Positions 9,440 through 17,435 of a DNA stretch of 34,859 nucleotides are shown here, one piece after another. This DNA comes from an uncultured Lachnospiraceae bacterium (lineage in GTDB: Bacteria; Bacillota; Clostridia; Lachnospirales; Lachnospiraceae). The stretch is taken from positions 1-34,859 of the forward strand of contig OMZJ01000040.1 of the NCBI GenBank assembly GCA_900315495.1, in the 5' to 3' direction. The notes under the pieces were generated by a model. The model was not told the origin of the DNA and searched no databases. It was given only the letters and a program-made list of their open reading frames with translations. Position 1 is the stretch's first letter. Every line of letters begins with the position of its first letter. A program made the position numbers and the translations under genes.

Positions 9440-10051
9440 ATGTACAAAGTGAATCATGTGATCAGACTGGATGCCGAAGAATTCTACCGCGTATCCATCT
9501 GGAATCTCTTCTGCCGGCACGCGGTCTACTCCGTTCTGATCCTGCTCGTTCTCGGGATGGGGCTCTGGTCCGTTGCCTCGGCCATGCCGTTTCTGAAACT
9601 GGGAAATACCAACCAGTTTATCATGAACGCCGGGATCGGTGCGGTGATCGTGGTTGTCGAGATCTATCTGTGCTGGAAGAGAGTGGATTATTTCAAGAGG
9701 GCCAGCCGGAATGAGGAGAAGCTTGCCAAGACAGAAAAGCATATCAAGATGGACGACGACCAGATCATCAACTACCGTTCCTCGATCGATGAGCAGGTCA
9801 TCTACAAGTGGGCACAGGTGGACGCCATGTATGACCGCCCGGACGAGTATGTGATGATCATGAAGGACAAGCAGATGCTGATCTTTGTCAAAAAGAAGCT
9901 GCAGCCCGCGGAGGACGCTTTCCTGAAGCAGAAGGGCGATGCCCTGCAGCTCTGGAAGAAATCCGTGCCGAAAAGCGCGCTGATTGCGGCGCTTGTGGTG
10001 ATCGCTGCGGCTTGTGTGCTGTATGGCGTCTGGGGGTTCCTGGCGGCCTGA
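9440..10051 (+). CDS. YcxB-like membrane protein of unknown function
   Basis: This 203-aa protein has two adjacent membrane helices near the N-terminus (about residues 28-50 and 60-80). A soluble, charged domain of about 90 residues follows, then a C-terminal helix (about 178-200). The soluble part contains IYKWAQVDAMYDRPDEYVMIM followed by a short strand and a Lys-rich FVKKKL segment. This resembles the YcxB-like C-terminal domain, where a W-x-x-V motif precedes a tyrosine-rich strand. The function of that family is not known to me. The gene starts 6 bases after hemW, with an AAAGGTG ribosome site inside the hemW end, so it is probably the last gene of the lepA-hemW transcript. A strong hairpin follows. 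Family assignment is moderate. Confidence 0.7.
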   Translation: MYKVNHVIRLDAEEFYRVSIWNLFCRHAVYSVLILLVLGMGLWSVASAMPFLKLGNTNQFIMNAGIGAVIVVVEIYLCWKRVDYFKRASRNEEKLAKTEKHIKMDDDQIINYRSSIDEQVIYKWAQVDAMYDRPDEYVMIMKDKQMLIFVKKKLQPAEDAFLKQKGDALQLWKKSVPKSALIAALVVIAAACVLYGVWGFLAA

Positions 10052-10080
10052 GGATTTCGGGGTCGGGGCACCTCAGAGGA

Positions 10081-10124
10081 GAAGAGGGCCTGCCGCCGGA
10101 ATCATCCGGCAGCAGGCCCTCTTC
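10081..10124 (+). terminator. Strong hairpin ending the lepA-hemW-ycxB-like unit
   Basis: GAAGAGGGCCTGC pairs perfectly with GCAGGCCCTCTTC, and an inner GCCGG/CCGGC extends the stem around an AATCAT-type loop. This is one of the most stable hairpins in the window. Only a short T/C stretch follows, so termination may be incomplete. It separates the upstream unit from the hrcA promoter. Confidence 0.7.
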
Positions 10125-10244
10125 CATCTGCACGCTTCCGGCTGTCTGGATCAGGACCGCAGAGCGGGACGGCTTGTGCCGGCATGATCCTGCTCCTTCC
10201 ACAGATCCGGGATCCGGAAATTTTCGGAAAAATACAAAAAAGTG

Positions 10245-10273
10245 TTGACAGGGGTGGGAACGCGATGTATATT
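10245..10273 (+). promoter_or_regulatory. Sigma-A promoter of the hrcA operon
   Basis: A perfect TTGACA (10245-10250), 17-bp spacer and TATATT (10268-10273) lie directly upstream of CIRCE. The stretch 10220-10242 before the -35 is rich in A and T tracts and could act as an UP element. This is a strong vegetative promoter held down by HrcA. Confidence 0.87.
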
Positions 10274-10277
10274 ATCG

Positions 10278-10304
10278 TTAGCACTCAGAGAGATTGAGTG
10301 CTAA
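10278..10304 (+). promoter_or_regulatory. CIRCE operator (HrcA-binding inverted repeat)
   Basis: TTAGCACTC, 9 bases, GAGTGCTAA is an exact match to the CIRCE consensus. It overlaps the transcription start region and sits in the hrcA leader, so HrcA autoregulates the whole hrcA-grpE-dnaK-dnaJ set. I found no second CIRCE before dnaK or dnaJ. Confidence 0.97.
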
Positions 10305-10328
10305 TAAAGTGAAAGGGAAGTGATCCAG

Positions 10329-11462
10329 ATGGAAGAACCGGTGCTTGACGAGCGCAAATGGAAGATCTTTACGGCAATCATCAAGAATTATCTGGAAACC
10401 GGGGAACCGGTCGGATCACGGACCATTGCCAGATATACGGATCTGAACCTCAGTTCCGCGACCATCCGCAACGAGATGTCCGATCTGGAGGAGATGGGGC
10501 TGATCATTCAGCCGCACACCTCGGCAGGCCGGATCCCGTCAGACAAAGGCTACCGGCTTTATGTAAACCATCTGATGAAGCAGGATGACCGGGATGAGAA
10601 GGAAATCAACAAGGTTCTGATCTCGCGTGTCGACCGTCTGGAGCTTGTGCTCCGGCAGCTGGCGCAGATGCTGGCGCAGAACACCAATTATGCGGCGATG
10701 ATCACCGGTCCGCAGTACCAGGGCAACAAGCTCAAGTTCCTGCAGCTCTCCAAGGTGGATGAGACCAAGGTGCTGATCGTGATTGTGGTGGAAGGCAACA
10801 TCGTCCGGAACTCTGTCCTGAATATCGGGGTGGATGTTTCGCCCGACGAACTGCTCAAACTCAATGTCATGCTCAACAGCGCCCTGACCGGTCTGACCAT
10901 TGATGAGATCAATCTCAACCTGATCACCCAGCTGAAGAGTCAGGCGGGGCCTCAGCACAAGGCTCTGGTGGAAGCGGTGGTGGATGCCGTGGCGGAAGCC
11001 ATCCGGTACGACGCGGAGAGACCGCAGATTTATACCAGCGGTGCGAAGAATATCTTTCAGTATCCGGAGCTTTCCGATCAGGAGAGCGCCAAGAAGCTGA
11101 TCTCCACGTTCGAAAACAAGGAAGAACTCGCACAGTTCATGAATCCGCCTGCTGACGGAAACGGGGACAGTAATGGCAATGACATTCAGGTCTATATCGG
11201 GGAGGAGTCTCCGGTCAAGGACATGAAGGATTTCAGTGTCGTCACAACGAAGTATAACCTCGGTCATGGCTTGCAGGGCACGGTCGGTGTCATTGGTCCC
11301 AAGCGGATGGATTACGAAAAGGTGGTCAGTACGCTGAAGACCATGAAGGAACAGCTGGATGAGATCTACGGCGGCGACGGCGCGAAGCCGGAGGCCGGTG
11401 CCGGAGACAGCGCGGAATCGAAAGCGGATTCCGGCCCGGGAGAAAGAGGTCCGGATCAGTAA
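10329..11462 (+). CDS. hrcA: Heat-inducible transcription repressor HrcA
   Basis: HrcA binds CIRCE and represses class I heat-shock genes; its folding is classically tuned by GroEL. I chose the ATG at 10329 because AAGGGAAG lies about 8 bases upstream; a GTG at 10320 would overlap that site. Residues 1-75 are the winged helix-turn-helix, with the highly conserved EPVGSRTIARYTDLNLSSAT segment and the QPHTSAGRIPSDKGYR segment. The rest is the GAF-like and dimerisation region, ending in LGTVGVIGPKRMDY-type sequence (here LQGTVGVIGPKRMDY). The 377 residues exceed the usual 340-350. The excess is a C-terminal tail of about 28 residues rich in Gly, Ala, Glu and Ser. The tail is not part of the known fold. 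Confidence 0.97.
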   Translation: MEEPVLDERKWKIFTAIIKNYLETGEPVGSRTIARYTDLNLSSATIRNEMSDLEEMGLIIQPHTSAGRIPSDKGYRLYVNHLMKQDDRDEKEINKVLISRVDRLELVLRQLAQMLAQNTNYAAMITGPQYQGNKLKFLQLSKVDETKVLIVIVVEGNIVRNSVLNIGVDVSPDELLKLNVMLNSALTGLTIDEINLNLITQLKSQAGPQHKALVEAVVDAVAEAIRYDAERPQIYTSGAKNIFQYPELSDQESAKKLISTFENKEELAQFMNPPADGNGDSNGNDIQVYIGEESPVKDMKDFSVVTTKYNLGHGLQGTVGVIGPKRMDYEKVVSTLKTMKEQLDEIYGGDGAKPEAGAGDSAESKADSGPGERGPDQ

Positions 11463-11519
11463 GCTGCCGTGGACGGCTGCAGCAGGAAATCGGCTGGCAT
11501 TGGAAAGGTGGAAGGAATT

Positions 11520-12233
11520 TTGGCAGAAGATATTAAGATAGAGAACGGTGACGCGGAGGCGGAAGAAAAGAACGCGGAAACGTCCGGTTCATCCGATCAG
11601 AATACAGAGACGAAGACATCAGACAGCAGCCGGAAGCCGGAAGGCTCTTCCGGTTCTGATACAGAAACGAAAGACAAAGCGGAGGGCTCTTCCTCGGATG
11701 CTTCGGCCGACGGGAAGAAGGAGGATGCCGGAGACGGAAAATCCTCCGATGCAAAGAAGAAGCCCTTCCACAGAGACAAGAAGGACCGCGAGATCGACGA
11801 GCTTGCCAGAAAGAACGCCGACCTGACGGACCGGTACAAGCGGATGATGGCGGAATACGCCAATTATCAGAAGCGCACCGAAAAGGAAAAGGCTTCCATG
11901 TTTGACCTGGGGGCGAGATCCATCATCGAAAAGGTGCTCCCGGCGCTGGACAACTTTGAGCGCGGGCTTTCGACACTGACCGACGAGCAGAAGGCAGAGC
12001 CTTTCGCGGCGGGCATGCAGAAAGTATATGATTCGCTGGTCAAGGACCTGAAGGATGCCGGCCTGGAAGTGATCGAGGCAAAGGACAAGCCCTTTGATCC
12101 CAACTTCCACAACGCGGTCATGCATGTGGACGATGATTCTGTCGGCGAGAACACCGTCGTGGAGGAATTCCAGAAGGGGTATACCTGGAAGGGCTCGGTA
12201 GTGAGACATTCCATGGTGAAAGTCGCCAACTGA
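11520..12233 (+). CDS. grpE: Nucleotide exchange factor GrpE
   Basis: GrpE releases ADP from DnaK in the cytosolic chaperone cycle. I chose the TTG at 11520, which gives MAEDIKIENG. AAAGGTGG/GGAAGGA lies just upstream, whereas an in-frame GTG at 11469 has no ribosome site. The product is 237 aa. Residues 1-80 are an unusually long disordered, acidic and Ser/Lys-rich leader. About 80-130 is the long helix used for dimerisation (DLTDRYKRMMAEYANYQKRT). The rest is the four-helix bundle and the C-terminal beta wing ending in GYTWKGSVVRHSMVKVAN. It lies 57 bases after hrcA, between hrcA and dnaK in the classical order, and is controlled by CIRCE. Confidence 0.96.
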   Translation: MAEDIKIENGDAEAEEKNAETSGSSDQNTETKTSDSSRKPEGSSGSDTETKDKAEGSSSDASADGKKEDAGDGKSSDAKKKPFHRDKKDREIDELARKNADLTDRYKRMMAEYANYQKRTEKEKASMFDLGARSIIEKVLPALDNFERGLSTLTDEQKAEPFAAGMQKVYDSLVKDLKDAGLEVIEAKDKPFDPNFHNAVMHVDDDSVGENTVVEEFQKGYTWKGSVVRHSMVKVAN

Positions 12234-12248
12234 AACAGATTACAGGAC

Positions 12249-12289
12249 GCCGTGCAAACGGCATTTTCGATAGGGCCGGTTCACCGGCC
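12249..12289 (+). other. Two small hairpins between grpE and dnaK
   Basis: GCCGT/ACGGC (12249-12262) is followed by ATTTT, and GGCCGG/CCGGCC (12274-12289) lies just before the dnaK ribosome site. They may attenuate or stabilise segments of the operon transcript. Both are short, so this is only suggestive. Confidence 0.35.
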
Positions 12290-12312
12290 GACAGTGAAAA
12301 GGAGATTCTATT

Positions 12313-14193
12313 ATGGGTAAGATTATTGGTATTGATCTTGGTACGACGAATTCGTGCGTGGCAGTCATGGAAGGCGGAAAGCCGGTTGTCATTGCCAATC
12401 AGGAGGGTGTGCGCACCACACCGTCTGTCGTGGCATTCACCAAGAACGGTGAGAGACTGGTCGGCGAGGCGGCAAAGCGCCAGGCCATCACCAATCCGGA
12501 CCGCACCATCTCTTCGATCAAGAGACACATGGGCACGGATTACAAGGTAAACATCGACGGCAAGCAGTACACGCCGCAGGAAATCTCCGCAATGATCCTT
12601 CAGAAGCTGAAGGCAGATGCAGAGGCTTATCTGGGCGAGAAGGTCACCGAGGCGGTCATCACCTGCCCGGCTTACTTCAATGACGCTCAGCGTCAGGCAA
12701 CCAAGGATGCCGGCAAGATTGCAGGCTTGGATGTCAAGCGTGTCATCAACGAGCCGACGGCTGCAGCATTGGCTTACGGCCTGGACAATGAAAAAGAGCA
12801 GAAGATCATGGTCTACGACCTCGGCGGCGGCACCTTCGATGTCAGTATCATCGAGATCGGCGATGGCGTGATTGAGGTTCTTGCGACGAACGGCGATACG
12901 CATCTGGGCGGCGATGACTTTGATAAGCGCATCATGGACTGGATGATCGATGAGTTCAAGAAGAAGGAAGGCGTCGATCTGTCCAACGACAGAATGGCGG
13001 TCCAGAGACTGAAGGATGCGGCCGAGAAGGCGAAGAAGGAGCTTTCCTCCGCCACCACGACCAACATCAACCTGCCCTTCATCACGGCAACCCAGGACGG
13101 CCCGAAGCACCTGGATATGACGCTGACCCGTGCAAAGTTTGATGATCTCACCAGAGATCTGATCGACCGCACGGTGGCGCCGGTGCAGAACGCACTGCGC
13201 GATGCCGGCCTGACCGCGGCAGATCTTTCCAAGGTCCTTCTGGTCGGCGGATCCACCCGTATGCTTTCCGCACAGGAGAAGGTTCGTGAGCTGACCGGCA
13301 AGGAGCCGTCCAAGAACCTGAACCCGGATGAGTGCGTTGCCGTCGGTGCCTGCATCGAGGGCGGCAAGCTGGCAGGCGACAAGGGTGCCGGCGATATCCT
13401 TCTTCTGGATGTCACGCCGCTGTCTCTGGCCATTGAGACCATGGGCGGTATCGCAACGGTCCTGATTCCGAGAAACACCACCATCCCGACCAAGAAGAGC
13501 CAGATTTTCTCGACGGCAGCCGATAACCAGACCGCGGTGGATATCAACGTGGTCCAGGGTGAGCGCCAGTTCGCAAGAGACAACAAGTCCCTCGGCCAGT
13601 TCCGTCTGGATGGAATCCCGCCTGCAAGAAGAGGTGTGCCGCAGATTGAGGTGACCTTCGATATCGATGCCAACGGCATTGTCAATGTCTCGGCAAAGGA
13701 TCTGGGCACCGGCAAGGAGCAGCATATCACCATCACGGCAGGGTCCAACATGTCGGAAGCTGATATTGACAAGGCCGTGAAGGAAGCGGCGGAGTATGAG
13801 GCACAGGATAAGGCCCGCAAGGAAGGTGTCGATGCGAGAAACGACGCGGAGAGCCTGGCTGACCAGACCGAGAATGCGCTGAAGGAAGTCGGAGACAAGG
13901 TGGATGCCGGCCTGAAGAGCACCGTGGAGAAGGATCTTGCGGATCTGCGCGAGACCATCAACAAGACGGATATCAACAATGTGACGCCGGACCAGACGGA
14001 AGAGCTCAAGGCAAAGAGAGAGACTCTGATGAACAGTGCACAGCAGCTTTTCGCAAAGATGTATGAGCAGACGCAGCAGGGCGGACAGAACGCAGGACCG
14101 AATCCGGGCGCTGGCAGCACCGGCAGCACGAACAATAACTCCGGCAGCGGAAACAATGACGACGTTGTCGACGGAGATTATAAGGAAGTCTGA
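12313..14193 (+). CDS. dnaK: Molecular chaperone DnaK (Hsp70)
   Basis: DnaK is the ATP-driven Hsp70 chaperone working with DnaJ and GrpE. The 626 residues match the family. The phosphate-1 loop [13 protein letters not shown] is at residues 6-18, [10 protein letters not shown] near 173, and the adenosine motif LVGGSTRM near 310. The interdomain linker [16 protein letters not shown] follows, then the substrate-binding beta domain and helical lid. The tail is Gly/Asn/Ser-rich and ends in DGDYKEV, similar to other bacterial DnaK ends. AAAAGGAG precedes the ATG. Codon use is more biased toward favoured codons than in neighbours, as expected for a highly expressed gene. Confidence 0.99.
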   Translation: MGKIIGIDLGTTNSCVAVMEGGKPVVIANQEGVRTTPSVVAFTKNGERLVGEAAKRQAITNPDRTISSIKRHMGTDYKVNIDGKQYTPQEISAMILQKLKADAEAYLGEKVTEAVITCPAYFNDAQRQATKDAGKIAGLDVKRVINEPTAAALAYGLDNEKEQKIMVYDLGGGTFDVSIIEIGDGVIEVLATNGDTHLGGDDFDKRIMDWMIDEFKKKEGVDLSNDRMAVQRLKDAAEKAKKELSSATTTNINLPFITATQDGPKHLDMTLTRAKFDDLTRDLIDRTVAPVQNALRDAGLTAADLSKVLLVGGSTRMLSAQEKVRELTGKEPSKNLNPDECVAVGACIEGGKLAGDKGAGDILLLDVTPLSLAIETMGGIATVLIPRNTTIPTKKSQIFSTAADNQTAVDINVVQGERQFARDNKSLGQFRLDGIPPARRGVPQIEVTFDIDANGIVNVSAKDLGTGKEQHITITAGSNMSEADIDKAVKEAAEYEAQDKARKEGVDARNDAESLADQTENALKEVGDKVDAGLKSTVEKDLADLRETINKTDINNVTPDQTEELKAKRETLMNSAQQLFAKMYEQTQQGGQNAGPNPGAGSTGSTNNNSGSGNNDDVVDGDYKEV

Positions 14194-14305
14194 TCGAAGA
14201 CGCATGGTACGATCCCACCTGACACAGACAGCGCAGAGTGCCCTCCCCGGCGGGGAGGACACTCCGGCAGGCGGACGGTTTGGCGGAAAGCGCTGAAATC
14301 AGTTT

Positions 14306-14339
14306 TTGCCAGACGGCGAGGTGTCTGCCCGTCTGGCAA
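14306..14339 (+). terminator. Intercistronic hairpin between dnaK and dnaJ
   Basis: TTGCCAGACGG and CCGTCTGGCAA form a perfect 11-bp stem with a 12-base loop, followed by the modestly T-rich TTCGTTTGTC. A second hairpin (GAGTG-CCTCCCC / GGGGAGG-CACTC, 14236-14264) precedes it. This probably acts as a partial terminator or 3' stabiliser that keeps DnaJ below DnaK. Confidence 0.55.
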
Positions 14340-14408
14340 TTCGTTTGTCCCGATTTCCGCGGGGCAGGTGCAGTGATCTGATCACGGAAGGAATCAGCAG
14401 GGGAGAAT

Positions 14409-15545
14409 ATGGCAGAGAAGAGAGATTATTACGAAGTTCTGGGGGTACCGCGCGACGCGGATGACGCGACGATCAAAAAGGCTTACCGCCAGATCGCCAA
14501 GAAATATCATCCGGACATCAATCCGAGCCCGGAGGCGGCTGACATTTTCAAGGAAGCTTCGGAAGCCTATTCCGTGCTGAGCGACAAGGAAAAGAGAGCG
14601 CAGTATGACCAGTACGGCCAGGCTGCCTTCGAAAACGGCGGAAACGGGTTCAGCGGATATTCCGCAACCGATTTCAGCGACCTGTTCGGCGATCTGTTCG
14701 GCGACTTCTTCGGCGGAAACGCCGGCGCGAGAAGCCGCAGACCGGACGGCCCCCAGAAGGGGGACAATGTCCGCGCGGCGGTCCGCATCACCTTCATGGA
14801 GGCGGTCAAGGGCACGGAGAAAGAGCTGGAGCTGAATCTGAAGGATATCTGCACCTCCTGCCACGGAACCGGTGCGCGGGCGGGCACATCGCCGATCACC
14901 TGTCCGAAGTGCAACGGCACCGGCCAGGTCGTATACCGGCAGCAGTCCATGTTCGGCATGATGCAGAACATTCAGGTATGCCCGGACTGTCATGGAACCG
15001 GAAAGATCATCCAGGACAAGTGCCCGGACTGCCGCGGCCTTGGATACAAGACCAGCCGGAAGAAGATCCAGATCACCATTCCGGCCGGCATCGACGACGG
15101 TCAGAGCATCCGGCTGCGCGGGAAGGGGGATCCGGGGAAAAACGGCGGCGAATGGGGAGATCTTCTGGTACAGGTCTCTGTGTCCCCGCATCCGGTCTTC
15201 AAGAGAAGGGATTACGACATCTATTCCACGGTGCCGATTTCCTTTGCCCAGGCGGCCCTTGGCGCGCAGATCAAAATTCCGACCATCGACGGGGAGACGG
15301 AATATACCGTCAAGCCGGGAACGCAGACCGATACCCAGATCCGACTGCGCGGGGAAGGAGTCCCCAGTCTTCGCAGCCGTACCGTGCGGGGCGATCATTA
15401 TGTGACGCTGGTGGTGCAGGTGCCGACTTCTATGAACAGGGAACAGAAGGAAGCGCTGCAGCGATATGACGAACTGATGACGGGAAAAGCACCTGAGACG
15501 CCTGCGGGCAGAAGAAAGAAATCTTTGAAGGATATCTTCGACTGA
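14409..15545 (+). CDS. dnaJ: Co-chaperone DnaJ (Hsp40, type I)
   Basis: DnaJ stimulates DnaK ATPase activity and delivers clients. The 378 residues have the full type I layout. The J domain has HPD at 34-36, and the Gly/Phe linker spans about 70-115, with [14 protein letters not shown]. The zinc-binding region at about 148-212 has four CxxCxGxG motifs: [24 protein letters not shown] and CPDCRGLG. C-terminal substrate-binding domains follow. It lies 215 bases after dnaK behind two hairpins and has its own AGGGGAG site. It is the last gene of the CIRCE operon and is followed by a terminator. Confidence 0.98.
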   Translation: MAEKRDYYEVLGVPRDADDATIKKAYRQIAKKYHPDINPSPEAADIFKEASEAYSVLSDKEKRAQYDQYGQAAFENGGNGFSGYSATDFSDLFGDLFGDFFGGNAGARSRRPDGPQKGDNVRAAVRITFMEAVKGTEKELELNLKDICTSCHGTGARAGTSPITCPKCNGTGQVVYRQQSMFGMMQNIQVCPDCHGTGKIIQDKCPDCRGLGYKTSRKKIQITIPAGIDDGQSIRLRGKGDPGKNGGEWGDLLVQVSVSPHPVFKRRDYDIYSTVPISFAQAALGAQIKIPTIDGETEYTVKPGTQTDTQIRLRGEGVPSLRSRTVRGDHYVTLVVQVPTSMNREQKEALQRYDELMTGKAPETPAGRRKKSLKDIFD

Positions 15546-15618
15546 CAGAGATGCAGGCAGATCAGGAGTTTGTCCATCGGACCGGTTCCGGCTTCTGTGT
15601 GAAAGATCAGTGAACGAG

Positions 15619-15653
15619 GAAAAGCCACGGTAGCAGCACCGCGGCTTTTTTTA
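15619..15653 (+). terminator. Rho-independent terminator after dnaJ
   Basis: AAAAGCC-A-CGGT pairs with ACCG-C-GGCTTTT around an AGCAGC loop (one mismatch), and the 3' arm runs into seven Ts. It ends the hrcA-dnaJ operon. An AT-rich TATAAT at 15654-15659 just after it could be the -10 of a glpK promoter, but I see no matching -35. Confidence 0.85.
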
Positions 15654-15707
15654 TATAATAGAGATACTGATATTCATTGCTGCAGCCCGTGGGAACAGGA
15701 GGACAAT

Positions 15708-17216
15708 ATGGAAAAAGTAGTGATGGCGCTGGATCAGGGGACGACAAGCTCCCGCTGCATCCTTTTTGACAGGAAGGGAACCATCATCGGTTCTGCACAG
15801 AAGGAATTCCGGCAGTACTATCCGGAGCCTGGTTGGGTGGAGCACGACCCGATGGAAATCTGGTCATCCCAGATGAGCGTGATGATGGAAGCGATGACGC
15901 AGGTCGGTGTGACCGCCAGAGATATTGCGGCGCTGGGGATTACCAACCAGCGCGAAACGACCATCGTCTGGGACCGGAAGACCGGGGTCCCGGTTTATAA
16001 CGCCATCGTCTGGCAGTGCCGGCGGACCAGCGGGATGATCGACCGGCTGAAGGCCGAGGGATTCACGCAGATGATCCGGGAGCGGACGGGGCTGATTCCG
16101 GATGCCTACTTCTCTGCCAGCAAGATCGCGTGGATTCTCGACCATGTCAGCGGCGCAAGAGAGAAGGCGGAGCGGGGAGAACTGTATTTCGGGACTGTCG
16201 ATTCGTGGCTGATCTGGAAACTCACCGGCGGAAAGGTGCATGCCACCGATTATACCAATGCCTCCCGCACGATGCTGTTCAACATCCATACCCTGCAGTG
16301 GGATCCCGATCTGCTCAGACTTTTCAATATCCCCGCCTGCATGATGCCGGAGGTAAAGCCCAGCAGCTATTTGTTCGGAATGACCGCGGAGGAAGTGACG
16401 GGCATCCCGATCCGTGTGGCGGGGGCTGCGGGGGATCAGCAGTCGGCGCTGTTCGGCCAGTGCTGCTTTCACCGCGGGGAGATGAAAAATACCTACGGGA
16501 CCGGATGCTTTCTTCTGATGAATACGGGGGATCAGCCGGTGACCTCGGAGCACGGCCTGGTCACAACCCTGACGGCCGGTGCGGACGATCATCCGGGATA
16601 TGCGCTGGAGGGAAGCGTGTTTGTAGCCGGCGCAGTGATCCAGTGGCTCCGGGATGAACTGAAGATGATCCATTCCGCTGCGGAGACCGAACAGATCTGC
16701 CGGTCGGTTCCGGACACCGGCGGTGTCTTCCTCGTCCCGGCGTTCACCGGACTCGGCGCACCGGTATGGAACCAGGATGCTCGGGGGACCGTGATCGGCC
16801 TGACGCGGGGCACCACCCGGGCGCACTTTGTCCGCGCCGCGGTGGAATCGCTGGCCTACCAGACGATGGATGTCGTACACGCCATGGAACAGGACTGCGG
16901 GTTCAGCCTATCCGGGCTCAAGGTGGACGGCGGTGCCAGCGCAAATGATTTTATTCTCCAGTTTCAGGCCGACATTCTGCGGTGCAGTGTGGAGCGGCCC
17001 GTCTGCACCGAGACGACCGCGCTGGGCGCCGCCTATCTGGCGGGGCTGGCCGTCGGTTTCTGGAACAGCCTGGATGAACTGCGTGCGAACTGGAGGCTGG
17101 AGAGAAGCTTTGCACCGACCATGGAGATGAAACAGCGGGACGCGCTGGTGCGCGGCTGGAGAATCGCGGAAAAGTGCGCAGGCTTCGCGGCCGAGGAATA
17201 CCACAGGGAATCCTGA
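15708..17216 (+). CDS. glpK: Glycerol kinase
   Basis: Glycerol kinase phosphorylates glycerol with ATP to glycerol-3-phosphate in the cytosol. The 502 residues match the FGGY family length. DQGTTSSR is at 9-16 and the glycerol-contacting NQRETT at about 80-85. IVWQCRRT follows, and [11 protein letters not shown] has the catalytic aspartate at about D243. The ATP-binding KNTYGTGCF and the C-terminal [10 protein letters not shown] motif are intact. In low-GC Gram-positive relatives a histidine in the loop before the IPI-AGDQQ segment is phosphorylated by HPr and activates the enzyme. Here that loop reads [14 protein letters not shown] (219-232) without histidine. The gene stands alone: no glpF or glycerol-phosphate oxidase/dehydrogenase is adjacent. 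An AGGAGG site precedes the ATG. Confidence 0.96.
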   Translation: MEKVVMALDQGTTSSRCILFDRKGTIIGSAQKEFRQYYPEPGWVEHDPMEIWSSQMSVMMEAMTQVGVTARDIAALGITNQRETTIVWDRKTGVPVYNAIVWQCRRTSGMIDRLKAEGFTQMIRERTGLIPDAYFSASKIAWILDHVSGAREKAERGELYFGTVDSWLIWKLTGGKVHATDYTNASRTMLFNIHTLQWDPDLLRLFNIPACMMPEVKPSSYLFGMTAEEVTGIPIRVAGAAGDQQSALFGQCCFHRGEMKNTYGTGCFLLMNTGDQPVTSEHGLVTTLTAGADDHPGYALEGSVFVAGAVIQWLRDELKMIHSAAETEQICRSVPDTGGVFLVPAFTGLGAPVWNQDARGTVIGLTRGTTRAHFVRAAVESLAYQTMDVVHAMEQDCGFSLSGLKVDGGASANDFILQFQADILRCSVERPVCTETTALGAAYLAGLAVGFWNSLDELRANWRLERSFAPTMEMKQRDALVRGWRIAEKCAGFAAEEYHRES

Positions 17217-17365
17217 GGGTGGCAAGACACCGCCTGCCGCCGCGAGGTGACCTGTGCCGGCCGGATGTTCCCGACGGTGCGAAAGCAAGGCTTAAGAAAC
17301 AGATTCTGTACAGGCCGGCGGGACATCTTCCGGAGAGAACGGGGAGCCTGCCGGCTTGACGTCTG

Positions 17366-17374
17366 TGATATGAT
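17366..17374 (+). promoter_or_regulatory. Candidate extended -10 promoter for ftsH
   Basis: TGATATGAT (TG-n-TATGAT) fits an extended -10 element. No convincing -35 lies 17 bases upstream; TTGACG at 17356 is too close. Transcription would start near 17381, inside the inverted repeat described next. Confidence 0.4.
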
Positions 17375-17408
17375 AAAAGCGTTCAACTATAGATGCTTGA
17401 ACGCTTTT
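17375..17408 (+). promoter_or_regulatory. Perfect 12-bp inverted repeat before ftsH (operator or terminator)
   Basis: AAAAGCGTTCAA, 10 bases, TTGAACGCTTTT is a perfect inverted repeat with half-site centres 22 bp apart, about two helical turns. It is followed by CGTTTGTTTG. Two readings are possible: a Rho-independent terminator for glpK, or a dimeric-repressor operator sitting on the ftsH start site. It lies 27 bases upstream of the chosen ftsH start. Confidence 0.7.
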
Positions 17409-17435
17409 CGTTTGTTTGATACAGGAGGATCTGCC

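Noticed and set aside
14373..14385. GTGATC-T-GATCAC palindrome upstream of dnaJ
   Set aside because: Six-base arms with one spacer base are expected several times by chance in 35 kb, and there is no consensus it matches well.
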